DNA of 64,000 bases, taken from contig NC_053047.1 in the NCBI RefSeq assembly GCF_003473485.1, positions 39,046,972 to 39,110,971 of the forward strand. Reading direction: 5' to 3'. Below the pieces are notes generated by a model. It did no database searches and was not told the origin of the DNA. It saw only the letters and a program-made list of their open reading frames with translations. A program made the translations under genes and the position numbers. Positions 1-11,700 of the stretch are shown in pieces (positions within the stretch are counted from its first letter, which is position 1; each line of letters begins with the position of its first letter). The stretch comes from Medicago truncatula (taxonomy: Eukaryota; Streptophyta; Magnoliopsida; Fabales; Fabaceae).

Positions 1-410
1 AATTAGTATCCGACTCAATGACCGACTAATCTGAGTGGTGCAATCCCACCATCACTTGCAAGGGCTCATTTAAATCCAAAACAAAGTTTTGTACTGTCTA
101 CCTCACCAAAATTGGTATAGAAGAAAATGAACATGAAACCTTGAAAGAAACACACTCCAAGGTCTAAGCCAACAACACCGATCAAACCCAATTGACCCGT
201 TTATATGCATAATTAATTCATAGTTTAAAAAATTATTAAAAAAATATGTATAATCTATTTAAAACTTGTCGTGTTAAATATATTTTGGGGGTCTTGCTAA
301 ACCATGCTCCTAAGAAACTTGTATTATGAAATAAAAAAGTCAATTTATTTTCCTCAAAATATTTTTTTTTCTTCAATTTTTCAATAAATTCAAGGATTTA
401 ATTTATATAT

Positions 411-618
411 GGGTAATGATAACCAATGCCCGGGCACTGGTTAAGAAAGGCAAAAGAGGACATTTTAAACCAAAAGAAAAAGTATTTAATGTATTAATTA
501 CACAACTTTAAATGCAAATATTACCTTTTGTAGGTTATTATTTTAATATTTAATGCAAATATATATTTGACTTATTAACTAGTGCCACACGGGCACGAGA
601 CACTAGTTAGCATGACCC
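411..618. mobile_element. MITE with 9-bp target duplication (MULE-like)
   Basis: The ends are imperfect inverted repeats: GGGTAATGATAACCAATG on the left and, reverse-complemented, GGGTCATGCTAACTAGTG on the right. A perfect 9-bp direct repeat, TTTATATAT, flanks them at 402-410 and 619-627. A 9-bp duplication is typical of Mutator-like insertion. The element is about 208 bp and AT-rich inside with no coding capacity, so it is non-autonomous. Family assignment is inferred from duplication length only. Confidence 0.75.
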
Positions 619-904
619 TTTATATATTACGTCACTAGAAATTATATTTACACTAACGGTCAATCACACCATAACATCATTGAAATAATATGACTTTGAT
701 TATAACTAATTTAAAGTGACTCAAATTAGTGGTTATGATTTGTTTAAAAGATAAAAAATTACGCCAACTTAGTATGAAAATCAATTATAATCGTTAAATC
801 TTAAGAATGATTTGATTTTTAACATATCTACATTAAAATTCATACACACACACGTTGACTTAAAATAGCTTTGAATTACCATATTAAAGATACAAAGTTT
901 AGTT

Positions 905-1030
905 CCCACGAGCTTAACTCATTTGGTATGGGATAATGCACAATATTTGCAGGGGTCGGGGTTCGAGCCTCGGACACCCTACTTATTTATTTTTAAGGTG
1001 AATTTCTCTAGCCACTGTGCTATATGAAGA
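905..1030 (+). repeat. tRNA-like SINE copy
   Basis: It contains an A-box-like AGCTTAACTCATTTGG and a B-box-like GGTTCGAGCCTC in pol III spacing, then a tail ending near AAGAAGAAGAAAAAAG. Related copies occur at 2025-2140 (-), 2301-2385, 2701-2832, 6417-6552, 16855-16980 (-) and 46440-46545 (-). The multi-copy pattern with tRNA-like boxes suggests a SINE family; no target duplication was resolved. Confidence 0.55.
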
Positions 1031-2024
1031 AGAAGAAAAAAGATACAAAGTTTCATCTTTGTTTAACCATAATTCATCTCTTTGAAAAGATTTTGATGTC
1101 ACATAAGATGGATTTCCCCATCAATAAATTTTTCTTCATACATTGGTTTAAATTTTGAACATGAAAATTACTATATTTTTTAGCACTTAAACCAATTCAC
1201 TGTTGGTTTAAATTTTGTACATGAAAATTAATCTAAACAAAGTTGAAGAAAGAACACATGTTTATTATTTTAGAGTTGCATGTTATGAACGTACAAAGAG
1301 GACAATACAGAGATGCATGAATTGAAGGGAGGGGCCAAAAAGAGAAAACACAACCAAACATGTCTCAATCCATGTGGATTACTAGATTAGATCAAATCAA
1401 TATCAGATCTCATTTATCTCTTTGTCGGTTTCTCTCAACAAAATCTGCCCCACAACCACCATTCTTCATTTCACAGGATCCAATGTCTTAGTCATCTATC
1501 TAATGGTCCATAACTGCGGCCATACATTATCATCTCTGGACCTTACTGTACAATAAAATATTCCCACTTTATTATCTTCTATGTATTGGATTGAACATCA
1601 TCTTCTCAATCTAAATTTATTTTATCATCTTTTTTAATGGTAGCTTAAATGTTATTTTGGTCCCTCTATTTTAATCAAACTGCAGTTTCGATCTCATATT
1701 AATAATTGCGCAATTTTAGCTTATCATTTAAAGAATTTGATCAATCTTTAACATGACCTTCCAATGTAATGACATGAAAATTAAGGAACTAATCGTTGAA
1801 AGTCTTGCTTCAAAAAAATAAAATCGTTGAAAGTCTTAAAAAATGGGATGTTAAATTGAGTCATAACCAATGATACAACGACAAAATATACAAATTGATA
1901 TAATACAACACGACGAGAGTCAAATTAGATGGTCAAAATCATAAATTGGTCAAAAATTCTAAAATAAAGATCAAATTTACAATTTGGTCAAAATAAGGAC
2001 CAACGTGCATTTAAACATTTTTTT

Positions 2025-2140
2025 TTTGTTAAGTAGTCTAATGACTAGATATTTTCAAGTGAATAAGTGGAAAATCGGTGTTCGAGCTTCGTCTATTCGT
2101 AATGCAATATTATTACCAACTGATATATGCTATCGGACAC
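2025..2140 (-). repeat. tRNA-like SINE copy, reverse orientation
   Basis: Reverse-complemented, it reads AGTTGGTAATAATATTGCAT, then a B-box-like motif (GCTCGAACACCG region), then a tail matching the other copies in the window. It is diverged, and the orientation comes from the tail order. Confidence 0.45.
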
Positions 2141-2300
2141 CATTTAAACATTATTATTACTAGCGTTCAAATGAACACTTTTTTTACTGGGTTAAAACGT
2201 GTATATATTATAAGCAATATTTATCGTTAAAATTTAGATTTTGATTGAAAAATCACATATTCCTTTTATATGTTGTTATAGATTATTATTATTACTATCC

Positions 2301-2385
2301 CCGTTAACTTAACTCAATTTGTAGGTATAATGCATAATATATGCAAAGTCTGATGTTCGAATTTCGAACACCACCAATAAAAAAA
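2301..2385 (+). repeat. tRNA-like SINE copy, partial
   Basis: It matches the family start (GTTAACTTAACTCAATTTG, ATAATGCATAATATATGCAA) and a B-box-like GTTCGAATTTCGAACACC, then stops at AATAAAAAAAG. The 3' part of the family sequence is missing. Confidence 0.45.
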
Positions 2386-2700
2386 GATTATTATTACTAC
2401 TATAAGTGGAAAGGCTGACACTCACATGCTCATCTTTCCGTTATTTTAGTGCATTAACACCGATAAATTATGAACAATATTTTATATGAAACTTTGATTT
2501 TGATTAGAACCATAAGTACAAATATTTATAACTTTCAAAGTATCAAGCCTAACAAACCATGTTTATCTTTTTCAGTGACTACAACAGTTTAATTAATATA
2601 ATATAATATAAATTATCTAATTTTTTAGTAACACCAACGATATAACATTAATTAATATAAAAATTATTTAAAAAGCATAATTAGGATAATAAAAAAGTCA

Positions 2701-2832
2701 TCCCCGTGAGCATAACTCAGTTGACAGGGACACGCATTGTTATATGTAGGGGCCGGAGTTCGAACCCAGGACACTCCACTTATTTACCTTAAAAAATATA
2801 AATTTTAACATTAGACTATTTGATAAAAAAAA
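2701..2832 (+). repeat. tRNA-like SINE copy
   Basis: The A-box-like GAGCATAACTCAGTTG and B-box-like GAGTTCGAACCCAGGAC are the clearest pol III promoter boxes of the family here. The tail (TTAGACTATTTGATAAAAAA) matches the copy at 6417. Confidence 0.55.
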
Positions 2833-3614
2833 GTCAACTCAAAATCTCATATCCATTTTGTATGTATATAGTATAAATCAAATTGTTCCTATTGTAAGGA
2901 GATAATACTCAATTATTTTTTGACAAATGAGATAATACTTGATTGTTTAACTATAAAATAATTAAGAAAATATCTTAAATGAAGGGTAAAAGAGATATGA
3001 AACAAATCAGATTAAACTCATTTATTCTCTTTATACATAAGTATTTATTATTATTTTATTATTATTTTATCTTTTGCAATAAATTGACTTAATTATTATT
3101 TTTCTTTTGCAATAAATGGACTTTATTATACTTTTTTCTTTTTCCTTAATTACCACTTTCTCTCTGTGAATAAATACCCTTTGAGCTCTTCTTCTCTCTC
3201 CATCTCTCTCTCCCTTTGTTCCTTTGAGACCCAAAATTTCCTTTGCTCCATTTTTGTTCCTCTTCTCCTCTCTGAGGAGTCTCTGAGCCAGCTTAGCTCA
3301 GGTAACTACCCCCTTTGAGAAAAGGTTTTGTTTTTACAGAGTTTTTGAAACATACCTTAAGGTGTTTGTGTTTATGCCTCAATGATAAAAATCTCAATTT
3401 TTTTAACCCCTTTTGATTTCATCATTTGCTAAACAAATTTTCATCAAAAGGGTTTTGTTTTAAGCCTTAAAAATCAAATTTTTGGTTCAATTTTGCTTAG
3501 ATTTGGTTCAATTTTGTTTAGATTTATATAAACCAAACCAATTATGAAAAAAGGGATTTTTTTTAATATTTTCTATTGAATTTTGCAGGTGTTTTTGTTT
3601 TCAGCTGTGAAAAG

Positions 3615-4619
3615 ATGAATCACTGTGGCTATCAGCAGAAGAACGCCATGAGAAGCTGTGAAGAGATGAGGATGGAATCTTTGGTTTGCCCTAAACCTAT
3701 TAGATTTGGTCTGATGAACAGAAACCATATCAGACCCTTTAGGCCACAAATTTTGAGGTATTTTCCTAATTTTTATTTAATTATTTTACACAATTTTTTT
3801 GTCAATTTTTTCAATCAATTTGTTTTTGTAAAAATTCTAACTTTATTGTTTGTTCTTATAAAATAATCAGCTATCAATCAGAGGTTGAAGATTCAGGTGT
3901 TAGGGAAGATCTTCTGGATATCATTCTCCCCAAGGTAATTTTCTATCTCAAATCTTAATTTTTCATGAAAAAAGGTTAATATATGTTTCAAATCAAATAC
4001 CATGTTTTGGTCATGCACAATTTTAGGGAATTGTGAACATAACATCTATTTCATCAATCTTACATGTTGTTGAATCACTTGATTTGATTAAAATGTTTAA
4101 TGAACTTCAAGAAGGATGAATCATTTAAGATCATTTGCCGACTTTATTATCTTCTGGCCGAAATAAAGTCGGCAAATGATCTTTGATTACCATGATGATT
4201 TTCCATGAGAATCAGAGGGTTTAGGCTGGAAAAAAGAAGCTTGGATGTTGTTGTTAATTGTTGATTGAAGTTAAATATGATGTCTAATCTAACAATGATT
4301 TGTTTTAATTTGGATTTTGCAGGGAAATTGCTATAGTGAAAGATTTGGGGACCAATTTGGATCATCACCACCACCATTTTTTTGTGGATCTCCACCTAGC
4401 AGGGCTTCAAACCCTGTGATCCAAGATGAGCAATTTGGCAATGGCAATGGTCATGGGAATTTTAGTCCATTTTCCATGGCACCCTCTTCACCATCTTCCT
4501 CAGCTAGAGGTTGTGCTCCAATGAAGAAGTTTGGTCACACACAAGCTGCAGTGAGGATTGAAGGTTTTGATTGTCTCAATAGGGATAGGAGCAACTGCAG
4601 CATTTCAGCTGTTGCATAA
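3615..4619 (+). CDS. Small plant protein of unknown function, three coding exons
   Basis: Coding exons are 3615-3757, 3871-3934 and 4323-4619, with GT-AG junctions and matching phases, giving 167 aa. The start is the ATG after an apparent 5'UTR intron (3302-3588), and a CT-rich leader lies upstream at about 3180-3300. The protein begins MNHCGYQQ, has a short acidic middle (EVEDSGVREDLLDIILP) and a Ser/Pro/Gly-rich C-terminal half. No signal peptide, membrane segment or catalytic motif is visible. The N-terminus and the RFGLMNRNHIRPFRPQ block resemble an uncharacterised Arabidopsis family that I recall as the At1g13390/At1g68490 type; this is from memory and unchecked. The conserved splice structure and intact frame argue for a real gene. 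Its function is unknown. Confidence 0.8.
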
Positions 4620-5044
4620 TTCATTTTACAACAACAAAGAAAAAGAAGATAGAGTTCTAAAAGCAAGTGGAGATTTTTGGTGTCAGAGGAAGCTAATCTT
4701 AATTCAATGTTTTCTTGTAATATATGTAAATATCAATTGGTCTGTGGAAAAATTGTTCATGAGTTAAGGTGTCATGTAAAATTGAGATGGTGAGAACTTT
4801 TTTTTTTTTAATTTGAAGAATAAAAAGAGGTCATGTTTATTATTAGAGGGAGGAAAAGATCAAGTAAAAGTCTTGTTCTTTCTCTCTAGTTAGGTTTATA
4901 AAAAGGGTATTTAGAATGAAACCTTCATGTGGATTTCATTAAGAGAGTTTGTAACTGTGATTATGTATTTGAAACTCTAGCATATCCTCCTTTTGTAATT
5001 GTAATTTGGAGGAAAATGAGGGTTAATATCTGAAATCTTGTAAT

Positions 5045-5270
5045 ATATGTTTTTTTGTGGGTGCCTTCTTTGTAAGTGTCACCTATTTGATAATATCAAA
5101 GAGATCTTGTTTATACTTAATCATGCTTTATTTTATATAATTGTGGATTGTATTTTTTCTAATGTTTTTTTGCATAATATAATGTTTTGTGGGTGCTCTC
5201 TTTGTTGGTGTCAGCTATATTGATAATAACAAAGAGATCTTGTCTCTACTTTATTTTATACATTGTATAG
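5045..5270. repeat. Imperfect tandem duplication downstream of the small-protein gene
   Basis: Two adjacent copies of about 115 bp share TTTTGTGGGTGC, CTTTGT, a TGATAATA segment, CAAAGAGATCTTGT and CTTTATTTTATA. They lie at about 5050-5160 and 5170-5270, in or just past the 3' end of the gene. The rest of 4620-8770 holds only repeats and low-complexity AT DNA; I see no gene there. Confidence 0.6.
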
Positions 5271-6416
5271 TATACTATTCTAAAGTCAAAAGACAAGGTT
5301 TGAATATATTATTTGAACAACTACAACCAGTAACGTGTAGTCATATACGAGTAAAGAAATATTAGAAATTTGATAGCACTATTTTGAAAGAATCTTAGGA
5401 AGCTTCACAGAGCATTACTATGGTCAGTTTTGGAAGGCTTATGAATAATACTAATATTTTAATCAATCAAATTGTCCCTTTTGATTCATTGGAATATTGG
5501 ATAGATACCAGATTAAGACACTGTTGGCTGAATTGAAAGGGTGTTTATTTGTGTTTATTTGTGATCGATTGTAGTTGACACATATGGTTAGACCTTCTAC
5601 TCACATCAGTCATGTCTTTGATTGTAGTTTAACATTCTGTAAATGACAAATTATACATAAATTTTATTGTAAATTTCCGATGAAATGACGTTTCATGAAG
5701 TGTGTCTCATTTTTTTTTATACAAGAAACTAAAAAAGGGTGGGAGACTAATCATTCATCCTAGAACTACTCTAGTCCAAACACGTTTAATTGCGGAGTTT
5801 TGATGAAATCTGTTGCATTAGTGTTAGTATGATCGCATCTTAAGTATGTCTCGTTTAATCTAAATTTAATTCTATAAAAAGAAAAAGGGGTGTTTATCTG
5901 TAGAATGGTGTGAAAGGGTGAATGGAGGATGTTATTGAATTAGAGCTAAAATGAGATGTGGATAGGTAGATTGAGAAGTTAGAGAGAGAAAGATAGTTTG
6001 TGTGGGGTTGGACAAGCATAAATAACTGCATAAAAAATGTAGAAACGTGTGTTTGTTGGTTTGTTGTAATGGTAAGTGGTTAAGGCGGTGGCGGCATGTA
6101 TTGTGGCCTTGTGTGTTTGTTTGGTTGTTGATGGTTGATATAACACACCAATATCTATGGCCCCAATTAAATTTTAATGGTAGATTTTTTCTTTATGATG
6201 CTTAATAAATGATAGATAGACTATTATATCTTACCATTGATTTAATACCTTTTTTGATAGACGAAATGACAAAGTTAATATAAACTCACATACAAGTGAT
6301 AGTATCGAGGTTCAAACCCGGGTCAAAGCGTCCGACCTAACAATTTCGGCATTTTGTCAGTTGAACTATGACTTGCAGACTGATTTATTACTTTCTTAAT
6401 AGGAGATTATATGATA

Positions 6417-6552
6417 ATAGTCATGTTATTAGTTTAGTTGGTAGAAATATTGCATAATATATGTAGTGGTTGAGGTTCAAATATCGAACACCTTACTTAT
6501 CCATTTTTTAAAATGTGTGAGCTGTGTACTAGACTACTTGACAAAAATATAT
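6417..6552 (+). repeat. tRNA-like SINE copy
   Basis: It has the family signature TTAGTTTAGTTGGTAGAAAT, ATTGCATAATATATG, a decayed B box (GAGGTTCAAATATCGAACACC) and the tail ACTAGACTACTTGACAAAAA. Its order matches the copy at 2701-2832. Confidence 0.5.
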
Positions 6553-7972
6553 ATGATAATAGTTATAAAAAACTTGCATATAACTAAGTATAAGATTTAT
6601 AGTTCAAACTCTATTTACCGTCTTTAATCTAACAATTTTGATATTTTTATCGGTTGAGTTTGGACCTGTGAGCTAGCAATTTTTTTAATAGCTAAATTTT
6701 GATCTTTGCAAAACAATTTATTTAGTTTTTATCCTTATAAAATTTAGAAATATTATTTTTATTTCTCCTATTATTAGACATATTCCTTGTTTATGTTCCT
6801 AAAAACATACCTTTTTTTTTTAGGATCCTAAAAACATACTTATTTGTTTACGAAAGATTGAGTGACCATTTTGTTACACTTAATGCATGTTTGAAATTAG
6901 GAGAATTTTACAAAAATATGATGGCATCGTTATTATAAATTGATCAATAAAAAATTCAAATTCATTTGGACCATATATACTATATATATATATATATATT
7001 TTCATCTGATTTATCATGGATTAAAACTGATTTGGACCATATTATACTTTGTGATAAACGTTGTGAACACTAAGGTCCATATTAATTAAGAAGTTGCGTG
7101 GGGCATTCTGCTTCACAAGGTGGGTGATTGGCTGGTGCTTCACAAGTAGATTTTTGTTGGTTATGAAGTAGGGGAAGAAAATTTGATGAAAATGACCATT
7201 CCAATGGAAAAATTTGCATTTGGAACAATGGATTTGAATAATCTTCTTTCTTTTTCATAGGAAACATGTCATTATCATCTTATTGGGAAGGATGTGGACA
7301 TAGTCTTTGTATCCTACTATTAATGATGTAGGAGGAAAGGAGAATGAGAGAAAAGAAGAAGCATGGAAAGTTCTGTCATTTAGAAGAGCAAAATTAGATG
7401 ATGACTATGTACAAAAATAAAATATACAAGAATGAAAAAAAAAATCATTATGCAATAAAATATATTTTTTATGTTTGCAAGGAAAACCCTAAAAAGATTT
7501 TTTTTTTTAAGGAAACCCCTAATAAGATATCATTTTTTTTTTGTCCAAATTGAAAAAATCTTAGTCCAACCATTACTTCCTAATGCTTTTTACAGGTAGA
7601 GAATCAAATCAGGAAAAAAAAAAAGTTATACTTGGGTGGAATTGTTGACTATTTATTTGATTCGAGTAAATTTTTCGATTTTTTTTTTTACTTTCTATAT
7701 TAAATTTTTATATATATTTTTTTATTTTCTATATTAAAATAGTTATGCAAAAACAGGACTATCATAATATAGTAACAAAATGATTATTTCAACCATTGTT
7801 TATGTAAAAATCTTTGCAAAAAAATAATATTAAAAGTAAAATGGTATTTTTATAAGGTTTAATTACACTTTACAAGGAGGTTGACAATGGTTTGTATTCG
7901 GTAAAAAGTACATATCGTGTTTGTGTTGATACTCTTACCATAGAGATGATTGGAGGGTAGAACTTAGAAGGT

Positions 7973-8372
7973 GGGGAACTTCTACGGTACACTCGTAAAT
8001 TGAGGTGTATCGGTACTCTTGCTTCATAAATCTATAAACTAACAATCAATTTTATGAAATAAATAGTTATTTGTCGGCATTTATATTTTAGAAAATATGA
8101 TTTCAGAAGAAAAACGTATCATTCATTATTTATAAGAATCATAGTAATTTTTTTACATATTATCGTATAAAATAATCAAAGTTCTCTATTATGAGCGATA
8201 AAAATTAAAAAAAATTATTTCGTTTACACTTTTGATGAATAAGATTTAATCATTATAATTATAAATGATAAAAAATAATATTTTTCTTCAAAAAACAACT
8301 CATTTACCTATAAAATTAAAGGGTTGGTGTACCGGTACACTCAAATATGTTGAGTGTACGATAGAATTTGCC
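7973..8372. mobile_element. TIR-bearing MITE, about 400 bp
   Basis: The left end (GGGGAACTTCTACGGTACAC, then TTGAGGTGTATCGGTAC) is the imperfect inverse of the right end, which contains GTACCGGTACACTCAAATA and ends in GATAGAATTTGCC. The inverted repeats are about 45 bp. The interior is AT-rich and non-coding. I could not fix a target duplication, so the exact borders are approximate. Confidence 0.55.
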
Positions 8373-8770
8373 ATAAAATAAATGGTAAAACTTGTACTCT
8401 TGCAAGAACGGTGTTATCTTATGCTCCTTGTAGGGTTTCCAATTACATTCTTGAATGCATTTATGACAATATAATTAATGAAATTTCTTTATTTTGTTTA
8501 CATAAAAAAGAAGGATAAAACTAGCTGGAAAAATCTTAAATACATAAATAAAAAATCTATGTTACATAGTCAGAATTGATGATTATCTCCATTAAATTAT
8601 ATCTAGACAAACATAAAATGAAATGAAAATAGAAGGATAATATTTACATAAATGAATGTGTATATTTACATAATATGAACACTACTTAATTACTTCTCTA
8701 TGTTATTTAATGATTTTGTGCATAAAAATCATCAATATCTTGGAGTAAGATCATTCAAAGAAGTTTTTAC

Positions 8771-11700
8771 TTAATCTTCAAGCTTCTCAGAATTATCATT
8801 TTTTAGATCCTTAAGTAATTGTAGCCTCTCAATTTCCTCATCTTTTGTTGAAATAGTGTCTTTCAGAGAAGCCACCTGTAATGTCATACCAAAATATTTT
8901 AGGAATAACTCAACATGAAAATAATTCTGAAAGTAGATAATCTAAAACCTAAGATGTTATGAGCAATTAATAGTGTGATGAATATTATATAAGATTCTTA
9001 TTTTGAAGCATATAATTAAACATATGTAGCATAATTATATTAGCAAGATAATTACCTGTTCCATTAATTCTCTAACATCTCTTCCCTCTTTTGTACTTCT
9101 TGCAACTCCTAACTCAACTCCAGAAACCCTTTCAGCAAACTTTAAAGTACTCAAAGATTCAGAGTAAGACTTTATGTCTGAATTAATTTGGACTAACATG
9201 AGTGTCTTTGCATGACCACCTACATAGTAAAATCATATGAAAATGTTCATATAGTTAGCAAAATCCATGTAGCAATTCAATGGATTTCTCTTATCTCACG
9301 TAAATACTATGCATTCGTGTAGTAAACACATTGGATGATTGTTGAATCTAGATCAGATGGTCCATGTTACAATAAAATATGGACCGGTCCAATCTTAATT
9401 CAAAGACTACCGATGTGTTGACTGTGCGAATGCGTGATATTATCGACTGAAGACAATCCGAGTTCACAAGCAAAGCAATAATGTTGATATTAAGAAATAG
9501 TAAGGAATGATTTTACCAAGAGAGGTTTGCAAAATTTGTGTGAGCTTGCTGTTTCTATATGGTATATGAGCACTCTTTTGAGCAAGGGCGAAAATGACAT
9601 CTCCAAGAGCTGACAATGATTTGTTAATATGTTGTGCTTCCTTTAGTCTATCTCCGGTTACTTCAGAACGATCTATCCTTTCACTTCCGGCCAAATCTAC
9701 CAAATGAAGATTACCTTGGAGAGTTGAACCGGTTTTCTTATCCGCCCCACGAACATGAATCGAAACAACACTGCATAAACAAGTTTGTTCAACTTCATTA
9801 TTGAGTATGACTTATAGTTACTAATAAGTGCGACAGGGGTGCGCGGATAGGGTTCAATTACAAAACATTTGTCATAACACTCATCATACTAAAAACTACA
9901 AATGTTGTTAGATTTTAGGCTCGAGGCCTAATTCTCTTTTGAATAATGACTTGTAAGGTGAGGACTGTCGCAAACTTATAAACACGTACTACTAATACAT
10001 TTGAAGCATGGACTAAAGCGAGCAGAAAAAATTGATCTAAAAAATTGTTAACTATCTAATTGAAAAGTGAAAAGACAAACCTATGAGATCGACTACTTCT
10101 TTCATTCATAGCAGTTGAACCCTTTGCTCTATTTTTCAAACCAATTTCCATTAGCTTTATGACATCATTAGTTGATTTGACAGGGTGCATGCTAGCATCA
10201 GGTACTGCTAAGCCATTTGGTTGAGAGTGATTCAATATCCCAAGTGTGTGCAAATCAAGGAAATCAAAGAACACAAACATTGACACATTTCATGTGAAAT
10301 TTTTAACACAGAAGAATTATAAACTAGAAGAATTCCTATAGTAATAGATTCCTCGCATTCACGCAGTTAGGGCATTTGTAACAATTTGATCAAGAGCGGA
10401 CCGTCCAAGAAAGAAGATGATTTTGATTCTTTAAAAACTAAAATGACCAAGCTTGATATCTGGACCGTCTGATCTCGACCAAACAGTCTCAGTTGAAAGT
10501 GTGCAGTCACCGACTGCAAGGAATTCAGGTTCATAGAAGGATCCCTTGCTGTCACAAATTCCTTGTATTAATAAAAATGACAATATGCATTTTTTTGGAC
10601 CGTCTAATCTTGATCAAACGACCACCAATATCTCGACTGTGTGAATGCGGTATATTCTCTAATTGTAGGAATCCCATGCACATAATAAACCATATGTAGC
10701 TACTGAAAAAAGGATATTTTTTGACAGATGTATCGGTCGATAACAAATCTCGAACTTGTTCATTATATATCTCAATTATCTGGACACCAATTTCATAAAC
10801 TATAGAGCTTTGTCTACTTGAGGATATGTTGAATAGGTCATTTAGAGCTCTATAGTTAACACCAAGATTCTCATTGGATGCACCATTTGGACCACTCTGA
10901 AGAAAAAGAAATGTTATTGAATGCATCAAGGTTCTTTCAACCAGCATGAAGAATAAGATAAAAATCAATACTCATGTGTCATGTTGAATAATGAACGGAC
11001 AAGTCACTGAGTGATGCGGCAATGCATTGTCACACTACCCTCTGACTTGTCAGCTCATTATTCAACTTGATACATCAGCCAAAATAAGAGGACTAAAATC
11101 ATAACTCAGCGAAAATACGAGACCGAAAATGCATTTTAGCCAAATCAATATTATGCACATAAAGATACATACCATTGTGTAAGTTTTTCCTGAACCTGTC
11201 TGACCATAAGCAAATATACAAACATTATAACCATCAAGTACTGATCTTATAAAAGCTTGTATATCATTATACACCTCAACTGTATAATTCAAAGAAGTAA
11301 CAATCAATAAAAATGTCACTAAATCTATTTAATATCAAAAGGGTGATAATATAGAAATAAACCTTGAGTTGATGAAGGACCAAAGATCTTATTAAACTTA
11401 AATGTTTTGAGTGCTTCTTTCCCTTGCTTGGAGGGATTTGCTACAACCAAATCAGATTCACCAATACGTTCCACAATAGTTTGTTTTTCTTTTTGTCCAG
11501 GAAGAAATGGTCTAATTCTACAATATACTCTAATATTTCCTGTATAAAGAAAATATTTATCAGAATTCTCAATAGTGACATACCTGCATTAATCAGAAGA
11601 AAATAATGTCACCTTTTAATTCTTGAAGTTCATTAAATAGTTTTCTATTTTCTGCAAGAATCGTACGATAATTCTCGGATGCATGCACTAGTGGTTTAAG

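Noticed and set aside
905..1030. Possible tRNA gene from the B-box-like GGTTCGAGCCTC
   Set aside because: No cloverleaf or anticodon arm can be formed, and the sequence recurs as a dispersed family, so SINE is the better call.
10080..10900. Kinesin as a pseudogene because the exon pair lacks GT and AG sites
   Set aside because: First read as splice-site loss; the ATATCCTTTT donor and the branch motif show a complete U12 AT-AC intron that restores the frame.
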